DNA of 35,420 nt, from the NCBI GenBank assembly GCA_946183545.1, contig CAMHCD010000004.1:1-35420 (forward strand), in the 5' to 3' direction. The notes below the pieces were generated by a model. It ran no database searches. It was given only the letters and a program-made list of their open reading frames with translations, and had not been told where the DNA came from. Positions 9,492 through 18,552 of the stretch are shown piece by piece (position 1 is the first letter of the stretch; each line of letters starts with the position of its first letter). Source of the stretch: an uncultured Clostridia bacterium. Its GTDB lineage: Bacteria > Bacillota > Clostridia > Oscillospirales > Acutalibacteraceae. The position numbers and the translations under genes were made by a program.

Positions 9492-10259
9492 ATGAATGAA
9501 ACAAGAAAATTCGGAAGCACCATCAAACGTCTACCCATAGTATTTTGTCTGGATGTATCGCCTTCGATGAACTGGGATATAGACAACAGAGACATCAGCC
9601 CGATGGAGCTTCTTAACCAATCGGTCAATACATTTATATCCGAAATAAATACCGACGGCAGAACGCGTTCCGCCGCAGAGGTGGCGTATGTCAGCTTCTC
9701 CACAAATATCGAGGTTGACTCGCCGTTTATGCCCGCCCGAAACTTAGATGACATTCACCTTAAAACCGTTGCAAAGGGCGGCACCAACATGGCTCAGGCG
9801 GTTTTGCGTTCCTATGAAAAGCTGGATCAGCGTATCAAGGAATACGCACAGAACGGTATCCGTCACAACGCGCCGTTCTTTGTACTGGTAACCGACGGAA
9901 ACCCCGATGACAACGATGACAACATTTTGCAGGACAGGGCTATAGCTACCGTCAACGAGCACTGCAATTCACATCAGGGCGCAGACGGAATAGTTATCCC
10001 CTTTATCGTAGGAGTCGGCAGACGAGTTGACAAAAAAACCTTGCTGCGCTATTCCGAAGGATTTACCAACGGCTTTTTCCACATCAGAGGTAACTCTCAG
10101 CAGGTTCAAACCTGTTTTTCCGATGTTTTCCGCGTTATAAGCAACAGCACAAAGGCGAGTGTACACCTGAATTTGTCGGCAAACGAGGTCATAGAATCCA
10201 TCAGAGCCACCATGAACAACGGCGTTTCCGATCTCGACCGCGAGCTGGCAGGTATTTAA
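9492..10259 (+). CDS. vWA-domain protein 2 (TerY-like), paralog of the first
   Basis: LPIVFCLDVSPSMNWD, GGTNMAQAVL, VLVTDGNPDDN; RBS AAGGAGG before ATG 9492 (track start at 9471 is an upstream TTG). Confidence 0.9.
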   Translation: MNETRKFGSTIKRLPIVFCLDVSPSMNWDIDNRDISPMELLNQSVNTFISEINTDGRTRSAAEVAYVSFSTNIEVDSPFMPARNLDDIHLKTVAKGGTNMAQAVLRSYEKLDQRIKEYAQNGIRHNAPFFVLVTDGNPDDNDDNILQDRAIATVNEHCNSHQGADGIVIPFIVGVGRRVDKKTLLRYSEGFTNGFFHIRGNSQQVQTCFSDVFRVISNSTKASVHLNLSANEVIESIRATMNNGVSDLDRELAGI

Positions 10260-10284
10260 GCTATAGATATCAAAGGGAGTTTAT

Positions 10285-11832
10285 ATGAAAAACTGGAAAC
10301 ATTCATTTTATCTGCAAACCGGCTTGCTGCACAGCACTTGTCAGGATTTTGTAGACATATACGAGGATGACCGCTGTATCGTCAGCTGTCTGTGCGACGG
10401 ACTCGGCTCGCTGAATAATTCCGAAATCGCAGCGCAGACCACGGTAAAATCCGTGATCGAGCTACTTAAAAGCGTTGAGCCCGCTCTCAACAAATCTGTC
10501 AGCAGCGCGCAAATGAAACAGTTTAAGGAAAAACTGATAGCGGAGATCCAGGATCGCCTTAACCGCGCCGCAACCGAAAACGAGATCTCCCTCAATTCGA
10601 TGGACTCTACTCTTCTGTTTGTACTGGTCTCAAAGGAACAGGGGTATGCGCTTATAGGCAACTTGGGCGACAGCGCCATTTGCGTCATCCGTTCAGAACA
10701 GTCGCAGCTGTACTGCGACAGCGCTTTTATCGGCACCAGAGCCGTGCTTGACGAGGACGCTGCCGAGCATCTTCACTGCGATCTGATACCGCTTGACGAC
10801 AGTGTTTTGGGATTTGTGCTTACCTCCGACGGTCTTGAAAACGAGATCTACTTCAAAGGGCTTTCCTTTGTAGGTAAAAATACCGAGCTTTATATCAACG
10901 CTCTGCTTACAGAAGATCCCAAGGCGAAGCTGGAACAGCTTGTTAAAACGCTTACCACAGAGCCCGACACCATATTTGACGACGATATAAGCGTTGCGGT
11001 CATCAGCTGCACCGACAAACCCGTAAAGCTTGAAGATGAACCCACATGGCCCTGTGTTTGCGGAACAGACAACCCTATGTGCGAAACCTTTTGCACCGCT
11101 TGCTCCAGAGATTTTCTCGACCTGTACTCGCACATCGACTTTAAGGGCGACAAAACCTCGTTCTTCCGTAATTTGCAGCACAACCCTTCCGCAAAAGAGT
11201 CGCTCGTGCAGTCGCTTAAACAAGCTGACAAATCGGCAAACGCGAATCCGTTTGCAAATCAGGCTCAGCAGTCAAACGCATTTCCTCCCGCAAATAAAAC
11301 TGTAAACGCAAATCCGGCTCAGCGTCCGCCTGCAAACTATCCCCCCAACGCATACCGGACTCAGCCCCCTCAGCGTCCGCCTCAGAATCAACCTGTATAC
11401 GGCGCACATCAGCAACAGCGCCCGGCTGCGCAGCAGATACCCCGCAACCAAGGAGCTCGTCCTGCACAGCAGCGCTCCGCAGGCAACGATAAAAACAATT
11501 TAATGCTGTTGATTCTCGTCGTGGGATTAGTTATCGGCATCGCCTTCGGCGGAATGGTCATGCTATTGCTGTTCAAGAGCTGCGGATCCGAGGAACCCGA
11601 ACCCGCCGCGCCTGAGGTCGCCACCTACGCTACGGCTCCGGTTCCTGCCGAACCGGTACCCACTCAGCCTTCAACCGCAGTCAGCGCGGAAGCTTCCACG
11701 GCACAGCCTACACAGGGAACCACCGTCGCCGAAGAACAACAGGACGATCAGCAGGATGAGGACAACGAAGGAAACGGGGATAACGCTGAAAACGAGAACA
11801 ATGAAAACGACTCACCAATATATTACAGTTAA
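10285..11832 (+). CDS. PP2C-family phosphatase 2 with zinc ribbon, Pro/Gln-rich linker, TM and acidic tail
   Basis: QDFVDIYEDDRCIVSCLCDGLGS, IGNLGDSAICVI, LTSDGLENE, DDDISVAVI; CVCGTDNPMCETFCTAC ribbon; TM LMLLILVVGLVIGIAFGGMVMLLLF. Confidence 0.88.
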   Translation: MKNWKHSFYLQTGLLHSTCQDFVDIYEDDRCIVSCLCDGLGSLNNSEIAAQTTVKSVIELLKSVEPALNKSVSSAQMKQFKEKLIAEIQDRLNRAATENEISLNSMDSTLLFVLVSKEQGYALIGNLGDSAICVIRSEQSQLYCDSAFIGTRAVLDEDAAEHLHCDLIPLDDSVLGFVLTSDGLENEIYFKGLSFVGKNTELYINALLTEDPKAKLEQLVKTLTTEPDTIFDDDISVAVISCTDKPVKLEDEPTWPCVCGTDNPMCETFCTACSRDFLDLYSHIDFKGDKTSFFRNLQHNPSAKESLVQSLKQADKSANANPFANQAQQSNAFPPANKTVNANPAQRPPANYPPNAYRTQPPQRPPQNQPVYGAHQQQRPAAQQIPRNQGARPAQQRSAGNDKNNLMLLILVVGLVIGIAFGGMVMLLLFKSCGSEEPEPAAPEVATYATAPVPAEPVPTQPSTAVSAEASTAQPTQGTTVAEEQQDDQQDEDNEGNGDNAENENNENDSPIYYS

Positions 11833-11944
11833 TACGCATAATATAAATCCTCAAATTTATATCTGATAAAAGAATACAAAACCGTGACATTACGCCGAAT
11901 CTGTATAAATATATAAAAATATGTATTTTTTACCGCAATAACTG

Positions 11945-11973
11945 TGGACTTTATCTGCGATTTGTGGTAAAAT
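11945..11973 (+). promoter_or_regulatory. putative internal promoter (TGGACT-N17-TAAAAT)
   Basis: TGGACT at 11945-11950 and TAAAAT at 11968-11973 with 17 bp spacer, in the largest gap (~204 bp) of the block. Confidence 0.35.
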
Positions 11974-12036
11974 ATAGATTCAGGGACTTTGAAGCGTTTT
12001 GAAATAAAGCGCATGATATACCTTAAGGAAGATCAT

Positions 12037-13254
12037 ATGAAATCCGAAAAGATACTAATCAGCTATTTTCAGTTAAGTGAAAAGGAACGTAAAGAACGGT
12101 ATCTGCCCAAAACCTCAGTAGATTGCCTTAAAAAAGGACAAATCGCCGTAGGCAGCGCGCACATAGCTCTGCTAAACGAGGACGGGTCTGTTTCTGCGCG
12201 CGGTAACAACGACTTCGGTCAGTGCAACGTCAACCAATGGAAGGATATCGTCAAGATAGCGGCAGGGGATTTTCACACCGTCGCGCTTAAAAAGGACGGA
12301 ACCGTACTGGCTGCCGGTGACAACGCCTACGGTCAGTGCAATGTAAGCCGCTGGAAGGGCGTTACCGACCTTTTCGCCGAAAAAAACATCACCATCGCCG
12401 TTCACAAAAGCGGCGGTATCCTCATGGCGGTCAAAGCACCAAACGCGGCAACACAAGCCGCGGAGGAAGCCAAAAAGCAAAAACGGCAGGCAGACGCTAT
12501 AGCGGCAGCGGTTGCGGAGGCTGTGGAGCAAAAGCTGCAGCAGACCGTTGTAAAAGCTGTCGTTACGCCACCGGATCAGCCGAAAAAACCTATTGATACG
12601 CCCAAACCGACTCCGACCCCCACTCCGCAGGAAGAAAAAACACCCGTTAAAAAACAAACGGAGAAAAAAAGGGAAACTATTTTCAATAACATCGCAAATT
12701 CCACACCTGCCGGCGAATTCAACTACACCATCATAAACGGTTGCGTAACCATCCAGGGCTACAAGGGAGGACGCAAGGAGATAGTCATCCCCGAAACCAT
12801 CCACGGCAAACCCGTAACCGTAATTGACTCGCACGCGTTTGAGGGCAACGACCAAATCAAACAGCTTACCCTTCCGCGCAATTTGATCCACATCAGCCGC
12901 TTTGCTTTTCGCAGCTGCTCCAATCTAATGTTCTTGGAGTTTCCCGAGGAGTCAAAGCTTGAACGCATAGGAGAATGCGCGTTTGAAAAATGCACCGCTT
13001 TAAAGGGAATGGTTCGCGCCGACATCAGCGACCGCATTGTCCTGCCCAACGGCGTCCAAACCATCGAGCGCTGGGCGTTTTCTCAGTGCTCGGAGCTCAA
13101 AAACGTTGTGATCCCCGATTCTGTTTTGTCCATCGGTTTCAGCGCGTTCGGCGAATGTCCTGCGCTGAAAAGTATACACATCACACAAAACACACAGGAA
13201 CGTCTTGGCAGACTCGATTTGATTACCGACAACATAAACGTCATCAACAAATAG
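12037..13254 (+). CDS. RCC1-repeat plus BspA-type leucine-rich-repeat (LRR_5) protein
   Basis: RCC1: IAAGDFHTVALKKDGTVLAAGDNAYGQCNVSRWKGV and related unit; LRR_5: VTVIDSHAFEGNDQIKQLTLPRNLIHISRFAFRSCSNLMFLEFP, VQTIERWAFSQCSELKNVVIPDSVLSIGFSAFGECPALKSIHI; RBS AAGGAAG before ATG 12037. Confidence 0.82.
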   Translation: MKSEKILISYFQLSEKERKERYLPKTSVDCLKKGQIAVGSAHIALLNEDGSVSARGNNDFGQCNVNQWKDIVKIAAGDFHTVALKKDGTVLAAGDNAYGQCNVSRWKGVTDLFAEKNITIAVHKSGGILMAVKAPNAATQAAEEAKKQKRQADAIAAAVAEAVEQKLQQTVVKAVVTPPDQPKKPIDTPKPTPTPTPQEEKTPVKKQTEKKRETIFNNIANSTPAGEFNYTIINGCVTIQGYKGGRKEIVIPETIHGKPVTVIDSHAFEGNDQIKQLTLPRNLIHISRFAFRSCSNLMFLEFPEESKLERIGECAFEKCTALKGMVRADISDRIVLPNGVQTIERWAFSQCSELKNVVIPDSVLSIGFSAFGECPALKSIHITQNTQERLGRLDLITDNINVINK

Positions 13255-13283
13255 CGTAACGGCACAAACGTGAGGAGAACATC

Positions 13284-14885
13284 ATGTTTAACGGAACCGG
13301 CAGAGGTTTTTTTCACCTTGTCTTTGCAAATACGGACGACTGTTTTTTTACCGAGTCCTACATAAAAATGAATTTTGAGTCCACCGTCAGAATGCATCTG
13401 ATGGAGGCTGACTTTAGGCAGATTTGTTTTTTCGATAAAACCGACATTCATAACAATTACAGCTATAAATTGGATTTCCGCGGTTCACGCTGCCCTGATT
13501 TTCTGTCGTTTCTAAAGAAAAAGAAGAAGTTTTTCCTGAATAAAAATCCGCAGAACGTCGATATCAAGGAGTATAACGGCTCTGACGGACTTAAACGGAT
13601 AGCCGCCGAATTCAATTATTCCGCGCTCAGGGATTGTATGCTGTATCTGCTGGAGCTTATGACACGCTCGTGGGATATAGCCATCGTGTGTCCTATCGAG
13701 GTGTTTGCCGAATGCTGCGACGCGGAGGTGGTCATAAAACGTCTTGCCGCCGCGCAGGCAGGCAGCGAACATAACATCATGGTGCTGACCGGGTCCGTCA
13801 ATGCGGCGGATAACGATCCCTACTTCCGCAATCCCGAGCTGGAATTCAACTCCAAAAACGAACAGCTTGCGTCAAACATCTTTTTTAACGAAAAGCTGTT
13901 TCCGGATATGATAGAAAAATTCAATAACAGCAGCGCAAGCACTCCAAAGCTTGTGCTCACATACGACGCGCTTGCGGAAACCTTTGCCGACCGAATGACG
14001 GTGCTCAACGACCTGAGCTTTGACAAGCTGCGTATCGCTGTGCGTTATGTGCTTATGCGAAATCCCGAGACGCGGTTCGTTTATTCTCCCGACGCTTACG
14101 CCGCCGTTGTTTGGGCATGGTACGAAAATCCCGGTTTTCGTGAGCTTTACCATCATCTTCAGCTGCCGGAAAACCCATTCCTTTCGATGCGGATCGTCAC
14201 CGAGTTCCTTGAACAGGGCGGATTTTTCCGCAGCGCAAACGACGTGATACACCGCGAGTCTGTGTGGGAATACCGCGAATTTTTGAGCCGCTGGAAATGC
14301 GAAGCCTCCGGCGTTTCGATCGTATATAACAAAACCTCACTGCGCGCCGGCCGCTGCTATCCTATAATTTCATTTCTTTCCACCTTTAAGAAGCTTATCA
14401 GCAGTCGCGGCGAGCGTATTTTAGGCACGGAAGGCCTGTCTCAAATCACGCTCATGACGCGGTATTTCAGCAAGCCCTCCTATACCTCGCACCACAACAA
14501 GGTCATGCTGCCTCACGAAAGATTTGCCGACAGCAATACCAAAGCTACCGTCACCACTATGTACAATTACCTAATGCGCAAAAAGGACTGGAACACATGG
14601 GACGACGGAGCTGTGTTACTGTTATTTACAATGTTTGACCAATGCTACAGGTTATCCAAGGCAATGAGCAGCATCGATTTTTACAACGAGCTCGGCAAAT
14701 CGCTGTTTGACAAGGGTCTGCAGGTTTTACAGTACTGCATGGACAAGTCCGAAGAATACAGCGAAAGCGTTATTGATTCCGATATCGTAAGCAGATTTGC
14801 CTCGTCGTTTATCTCGGAAGCACAGCAGGCTTTGAGCAGCGGCAATAATAAAAAGATAAAAGACTTTATAGTAATAGAACATTAA
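13284..14885 (+). CDS. uncharacterised protein, 533 aa
   Basis: Long ORF with RBS GAGGAG, in series with neighbours; no family recognised. Possible strand SWDIAIVCPIEVFAEC resembles a degraded Walker B region. Confidence 0.8.
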   Translation: MFNGTGRGFFHLVFANTDDCFFTESYIKMNFESTVRMHLMEADFRQICFFDKTDIHNNYSYKLDFRGSRCPDFLSFLKKKKKFFLNKNPQNVDIKEYNGSDGLKRIAAEFNYSALRDCMLYLLELMTRSWDIAIVCPIEVFAECCDAEVVIKRLAAAQAGSEHNIMVLTGSVNAADNDPYFRNPELEFNSKNEQLASNIFFNEKLFPDMIEKFNNSSASTPKLVLTYDALAETFADRMTVLNDLSFDKLRIAVRYVLMRNPETRFVYSPDAYAAVVWAWYENPGFRELYHHLQLPENPFLSMRIVTEFLEQGGFFRSANDVIHRESVWEYREFLSRWKCEASGVSIVYNKTSLRAGRCYPIISFLSTFKKLISSRGERILGTEGLSQITLMTRYFSKPSYTSHHNKVMLPHERFADSNTKATVTTMYNYLMRKKDWNTWDDGAVLLLFTMFDQCYRLSKAMSSIDFYNELGKSLFDKGLQVLQYCMDKSEEYSESVIDSDIVSRFASSFISEAQQALSSGNNKKIKDFIVIEH

Positions 14886-14904
14886 AAAGGGGAACACGGT
14901 CAAT

Positions 14905-16557
14905 ATGGTTAATCTCGGCGTGGATTTCGGAAGCACCTACACTATGGTTTCCATCTATGAAAACGGCGAACCAAAAACGGTGCAGCCGAGTCATCTCACC
15001 TTTAATTATCCGTCCATCGTCTGCTACGACAGCGACAAGGACAAATACTTTTTCGGCTCTTCCGCAAGGGAAAAGCTCGGCAAAAAAGGCATCACGGGTT
15101 ATCGCGGCTTTAAAATGCTGCTTAACCACCACATGAGCCTTGAAATGCTTAAAGAAAGAAATTACGATGAAAAAAACACTCCCGAATATATAACCGAACT
15201 GTTTTTACGTCACGTAATAGAAAACACTCTGAAAAAACTAAACGAGGACAAGGTCGATCTGTTAGTTATCGGCGCGCCCGAATGTTGGTTCCAAAGCTTT
15301 CAGACCATCGACGCGCGCGGCACCCTGCGCGACATCTGTCAGCAGTTCAAGGATATCGTCAACCGCGTAGAGCTGCGCAGCGAACCGACAAACGCGGCGG
15401 CGTTCTGCGTTTGGAATTTTGAGAAAAAAAGAAAAGAACCCTTTGACGGAAACATTTTGGTAGTCGACTACGGCGGAGGCACTTTGGATACCGCGCTGGT
15501 CAGCGTTGACCACGCCGGCGAAAAGGTGCAGATCAAGCCCGAAATGCTCAGCGGTATCGGCGAAAACAAGGACAAGGAGATAGGAAAAGCAGGCATCGCT
15601 TATCAGGAAGCGGTAGTACGCAAGGCGATCAGTGAAGCGCTGAAGATCCCCGAAGCCGAGTTGGAAACCAACTCGTCATTCGACAGAGCCGTCAAGGAAT
15701 TTGAGGATGCGCTGGTTGCGGACTGCGACTTTGTTGACGAAACCTTTGAGGATTTTGCCGCGGTTCCCGATCAGCTTGCAGACGAAAACTTTACAAGCAT
15801 TGAATTCAACGGAGACACCGTCGATATCGACTTTGCGCAGATGAAACGCGCGTATAATGAAACGATTTATGAACCGCTGCAGCGTGTGCTTGACGAATCG
15901 TCAGCAGAGCTCAGCGCCGACGCAAAGCCGTATTTGGCGCTGGTAGGAGGCTTCTGTAACTTTTACCTTGTCAGAGAACAAATACAAAACTACTTTAACA
16001 TGGGCGGCGTCAACTCCAAGGTAAAGACCCTTTTCCACAAGGAGGAGGACCGCGAAAAGGCTATAGCGTACGGCGCGTGTCTGCTTGCAAACAGGGTCAT
16101 GGACGTATGCAATGTAGCTAACTTCGGCATTGGAATGTACATCAAGTACAGCGACCGCGACCAGGTGTTTATGCGCTACGCGATCAATTTCGGTCAGGAA
16201 TACATCCCCGAAAAAATATACTTTGCCAGAGACAAATCTCAGGCTATCGCGCCCATGATGCTCACCGAAGCGGACACCTTCCTGCTTAATTTTCATAAAA
16301 AACCGGAGTACGGCTTTCCTGCGCGTCCCAAGGCGAAATTTGCCGACGCGCTGAACAAGGCAAAGCATAAATCGATCGTTGTCGTCGGTTTTTCCATCGA
16401 CGGTGCGGAGCGAATAAAGGTACATATCTTCAACTACGATTTTGAGGCGAGCGACGACCGATACGGAACCGATATCCCGCCTGCCGCCACCATTGCGCTT
16501 TCAACCTTTAAGGGCAGCTTTGATAACCTCAAGGTTCCCAACGCCAAACAATTATAG
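14905..16557 (+). CDS. Hsp70/DnaK-like ATPase with atypical short C-terminus
   Basis: LGVDFGSTYTMVSI (phosphate 1), SEPTNAAAF, ILVVDYGGGTLDTAL (phosphate 2), LALVGGFCNFYLVREQI (adenosine motif). Confidence 0.87.
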   Translation: MVNLGVDFGSTYTMVSIYENGEPKTVQPSHLTFNYPSIVCYDSDKDKYFFGSSAREKLGKKGITGYRGFKMLLNHHMSLEMLKERNYDEKNTPEYITELFLRHVIENTLKKLNEDKVDLLVIGAPECWFQSFQTIDARGTLRDICQQFKDIVNRVELRSEPTNAAAFCVWNFEKKRKEPFDGNILVVDYGGGTLDTALVSVDHAGEKVQIKPEMLSGIGENKDKEIGKAGIAYQEAVVRKAISEALKIPEAELETNSSFDRAVKEFEDALVADCDFVDETFEDFAAVPDQLADENFTSIEFNGDTVDIDFAQMKRAYNETIYEPLQRVLDESSAELSADAKPYLALVGGFCNFYLVREQIQNYFNMGGVNSKVKTLFHKEEDREKAIAYGACLLANRVMDVCNVANFGIGMYIKYSDRDQVFMRYAINFGQEYIPEKIYFARDKSQAIAPMMLTEADTFLLNFHKKPEYGFPARPKAKFADALNKAKHKSIVVVGFSIDGAERIKVHIFNYDFEASDDRYGTDIPPAATIALSTFKGSFDNLKVPNAKQL

Positions 16558-16590
16558 TTTATACTTTTTAGTATAAAGGAGTGATGATCC

Positions 16591-18552
16591 ATGCGTTTTG
16601 AAAAAACTGTCGGCGACTTAAATATCGTCAGCGGAGTATCTCCCCGTGATATCGGTCTTTACGAATTACTCGATGTCATGCTTGATTTGTTTATGGACGT
16701 CCGTACCGAAACAGGCAAAGAGCTTTCCGAGCTTGAGGTAGGCGACGAAGCCGCCGCAAAATGGATCGCCGTTGCAAAAGCCCTGCTCAGTATTCCTATA
16801 GACACCTCGACGCTGAACATGACAAAGCGGCGCGCGGAACGACTGAACGACCTGCGCGATGATTTGCGAAGCAAAGAAAAGGACGTTAAAAAAGCGGAGA
16901 AGCAGACCGCCGGTCTGCTTCAGGAGGAAAAGCAGCTCAGGGAGCGGCTGGACGCATGCAACACAACCTACGAAAAGCTCAAAGAAGCGCAGCAGACCGT
17001 TCAGCGCTATCAGGATGAGATAGAACAGTTGGAAGCCGACATCGCCATGATGAACAAGATAGATCACACGGCGGTTACGGAACGCAGGAACCAGCTGCTA
17101 AAAGCAAAGGAAGATCAAACAAAACGCCTTGAGGTATATAATGATTACGCGCGAAAGCTCGACACCGTGCTCGGCGAGCTGGAGCAAACAAATAAATCTA
17201 TAGCCGAGCTTAACAGCAAGCTGGCTCAGGCAAAAGAACAACAGCAAAAAAACGAGCAGACGCTGCGTGAAAAAAACGAGGAGCTGCAGCAGCAACAGGC
17301 GAAAAACGCCGAAAAGCTCGCTCAGCTCAACGCCGAAGCCACACAACAAAACGAACAGCTTGTACAGCAGCAGGAGCTGCTTGCTTCAAAAAGCGAGGAG
17401 TTAAGGCGATCCGGCGATTTGCTTGAAAATCTGGTAAAGAAAAACGCCGCTCTAAAGGCGGAGGCTGTACGGATCCAAGCAGAAACCGAAGAGCAGCAGA
17501 GGCTTGACGCCGAAGCAGAGGAAAAGATCACCGGACTTAAAAACGCTCTGGTAAAGGAAAAAGAGCACTTGAACCAAACCGAACAAATGCTGCAAACCTT
17601 AAACAGCGAGCACAAGCACCTGAAATGGGAGATCGAAGCGCTTAAGGAGCGCAAGGCAGCCTTTGAAAAGGAGTACACGGAACAGCAGGAAACCAAGCAG
17701 TCGCTTGAATACACCATAGCCAAAAAACAAGAAGACATCAACGGGTGCAACAGCGCGCTGGCACAAATGCGGCTTCGCGCGGAGCAAAAAGCCAAGGAGC
17801 TTGCAGAGCTTAACGAGGAACGCGCCATTGCAGAACAGGCGTACAACGAAGCGCAGACTGAGGAAGCCGAGCTGCAAGCCAACATTGAATCGCTTCGTAC
17901 AGAGCTTGCAGGCGTCAACAGCCGTATAGCTTCGGCAAGCGCCGACGAATCCGAGATCAATGCCAAGCTTGCCGTTCAGCAGGAGGAGCTTCAGGAAAAA
18001 ATCGACGCCCAAAACGAAAGCATAAAATTGATACAAGCAGAAATAGACAAGCTGACCACACGGCTAAACGGCGTAGATGAAGTGTGCGCCACCCTGAGCA
18101 GTGAAAAAGAAGCGGTAGAAGCACGCTGCAACGAAAAGCAGGATGAGATCACCTCACTGCACCAAGAGATCAGCCGTCTGCGCAAGGAAGAAGAACTGCT
18201 AAAACAAGAAGGCGAGACCTGCGAAATCGAAATAAAACGCGGGGAAGATAAGCTATCCGAGCTGCACGAGGCGATCGAAGCCTACAAGGTATTTTTCAAC
18301 TCGGATGAATGTAAAAGAACACAGCAGGAGATCAACCGTCTGGAGCGCATCTCCAACCTGTATCAGGAAGGCATAAAGAGCATGTTCGGCGGCATGTCTC
18401 CGCCTGTGGAGCACCTCGGTAACTTCCGCGCGGACTTTGACAACCGCAAAAAACAGCTCAAAAACGAGATCGCGCAGGTGCGTGCCTCTTTGAACGGGCT
18501 CAGCAAGGATTACCTTGACGTTGTTGCCCGTATAGAAAGAGAGGTGAGCTGA
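16591..18552 (+). CDS. long coiled-coil protein
   Basis: ~400+ aa of heptad-like Glu/Lys/Gln/Leu-rich sequence; no Walker A found, so not an SMC ATPase; RBS AAAGGAG. Confidence 0.82.
   Translation: MRFEKTVGDLNIVSGVSPRDIGLYELLDVMLDLFMDVRTETGKELSELEVGDEAAAKWIAVAKALLSIPIDTSTLNMTKRRAERLNDLRDDLRSKEKDVKKAEKQTAGLLQEEKQLRERLDACNTTYEKLKEAQQTVQRYQDEIEQLEADIAMMNKIDHTAVTERRNQLLKAKEDQTKRLEVYNDYARKLDTVLGELEQTNKSIAELNSKLAQAKEQQQKNEQTLREKNEELQQQQAKNAEKLAQLNAEATQQNEQLVQQQELLASKSEELRRSGDLLENLVKKNAALKAEAVRIQAETEEQQRLDAEAEEKITGLKNALVKEKEHLNQTEQMLQTLNSEHKHLKWEIEALKERKAAFEKEYTEQQETKQSLEYTIAKKQEDINGCNSALAQMRLRAEQKAKELAELNEERAIAEQAYNEAQTEEAELQANIESLRTELAGVNSRIASASADESEINAKLAVQQEELQEKIDAQNESIKLIQAEIDKLTTRLNGVDEVCATLSSEKEAVEARCNEKQDEITSLHQEISRLRKEEELLKQEGETCEIEIKRGEDKLSELHEAIEAYKVFFNSDECKRTQQEINRLERISNLYQEGIKSMFGGMSPPVEHLGNFRADFDNRKKQLKNEIAQVRASLNGLSKDYLDVVARIEREVS

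Noticed and set aside
5632-11832. A classical tellurite-resistance (ter) operon
   Set aside because: vWA proteins resemble TerY, but no TerB, TerC, TerD/E/Z proteins are seen, so only a TerY-P-type relationship is claimed
11841-11862. ATATAAAT/ATTTATAT hairpin as terminator after PP2C2
   Set aside because: Pure A/T stem with no following T-tract; too weak to call a terminator
17322-17966. 214-aa minus-strand ORF rich in Ser/Cys
   Set aside because: Antisense shadow of the Glu/Lys/Gln-rich coiled-coil gene; low-complexity composition, no RBS evidence
16591-18552. SMC/Rad50-like ATPase
   Set aside because: Long coiled coil but no Walker A or ABC signature in the globular ends
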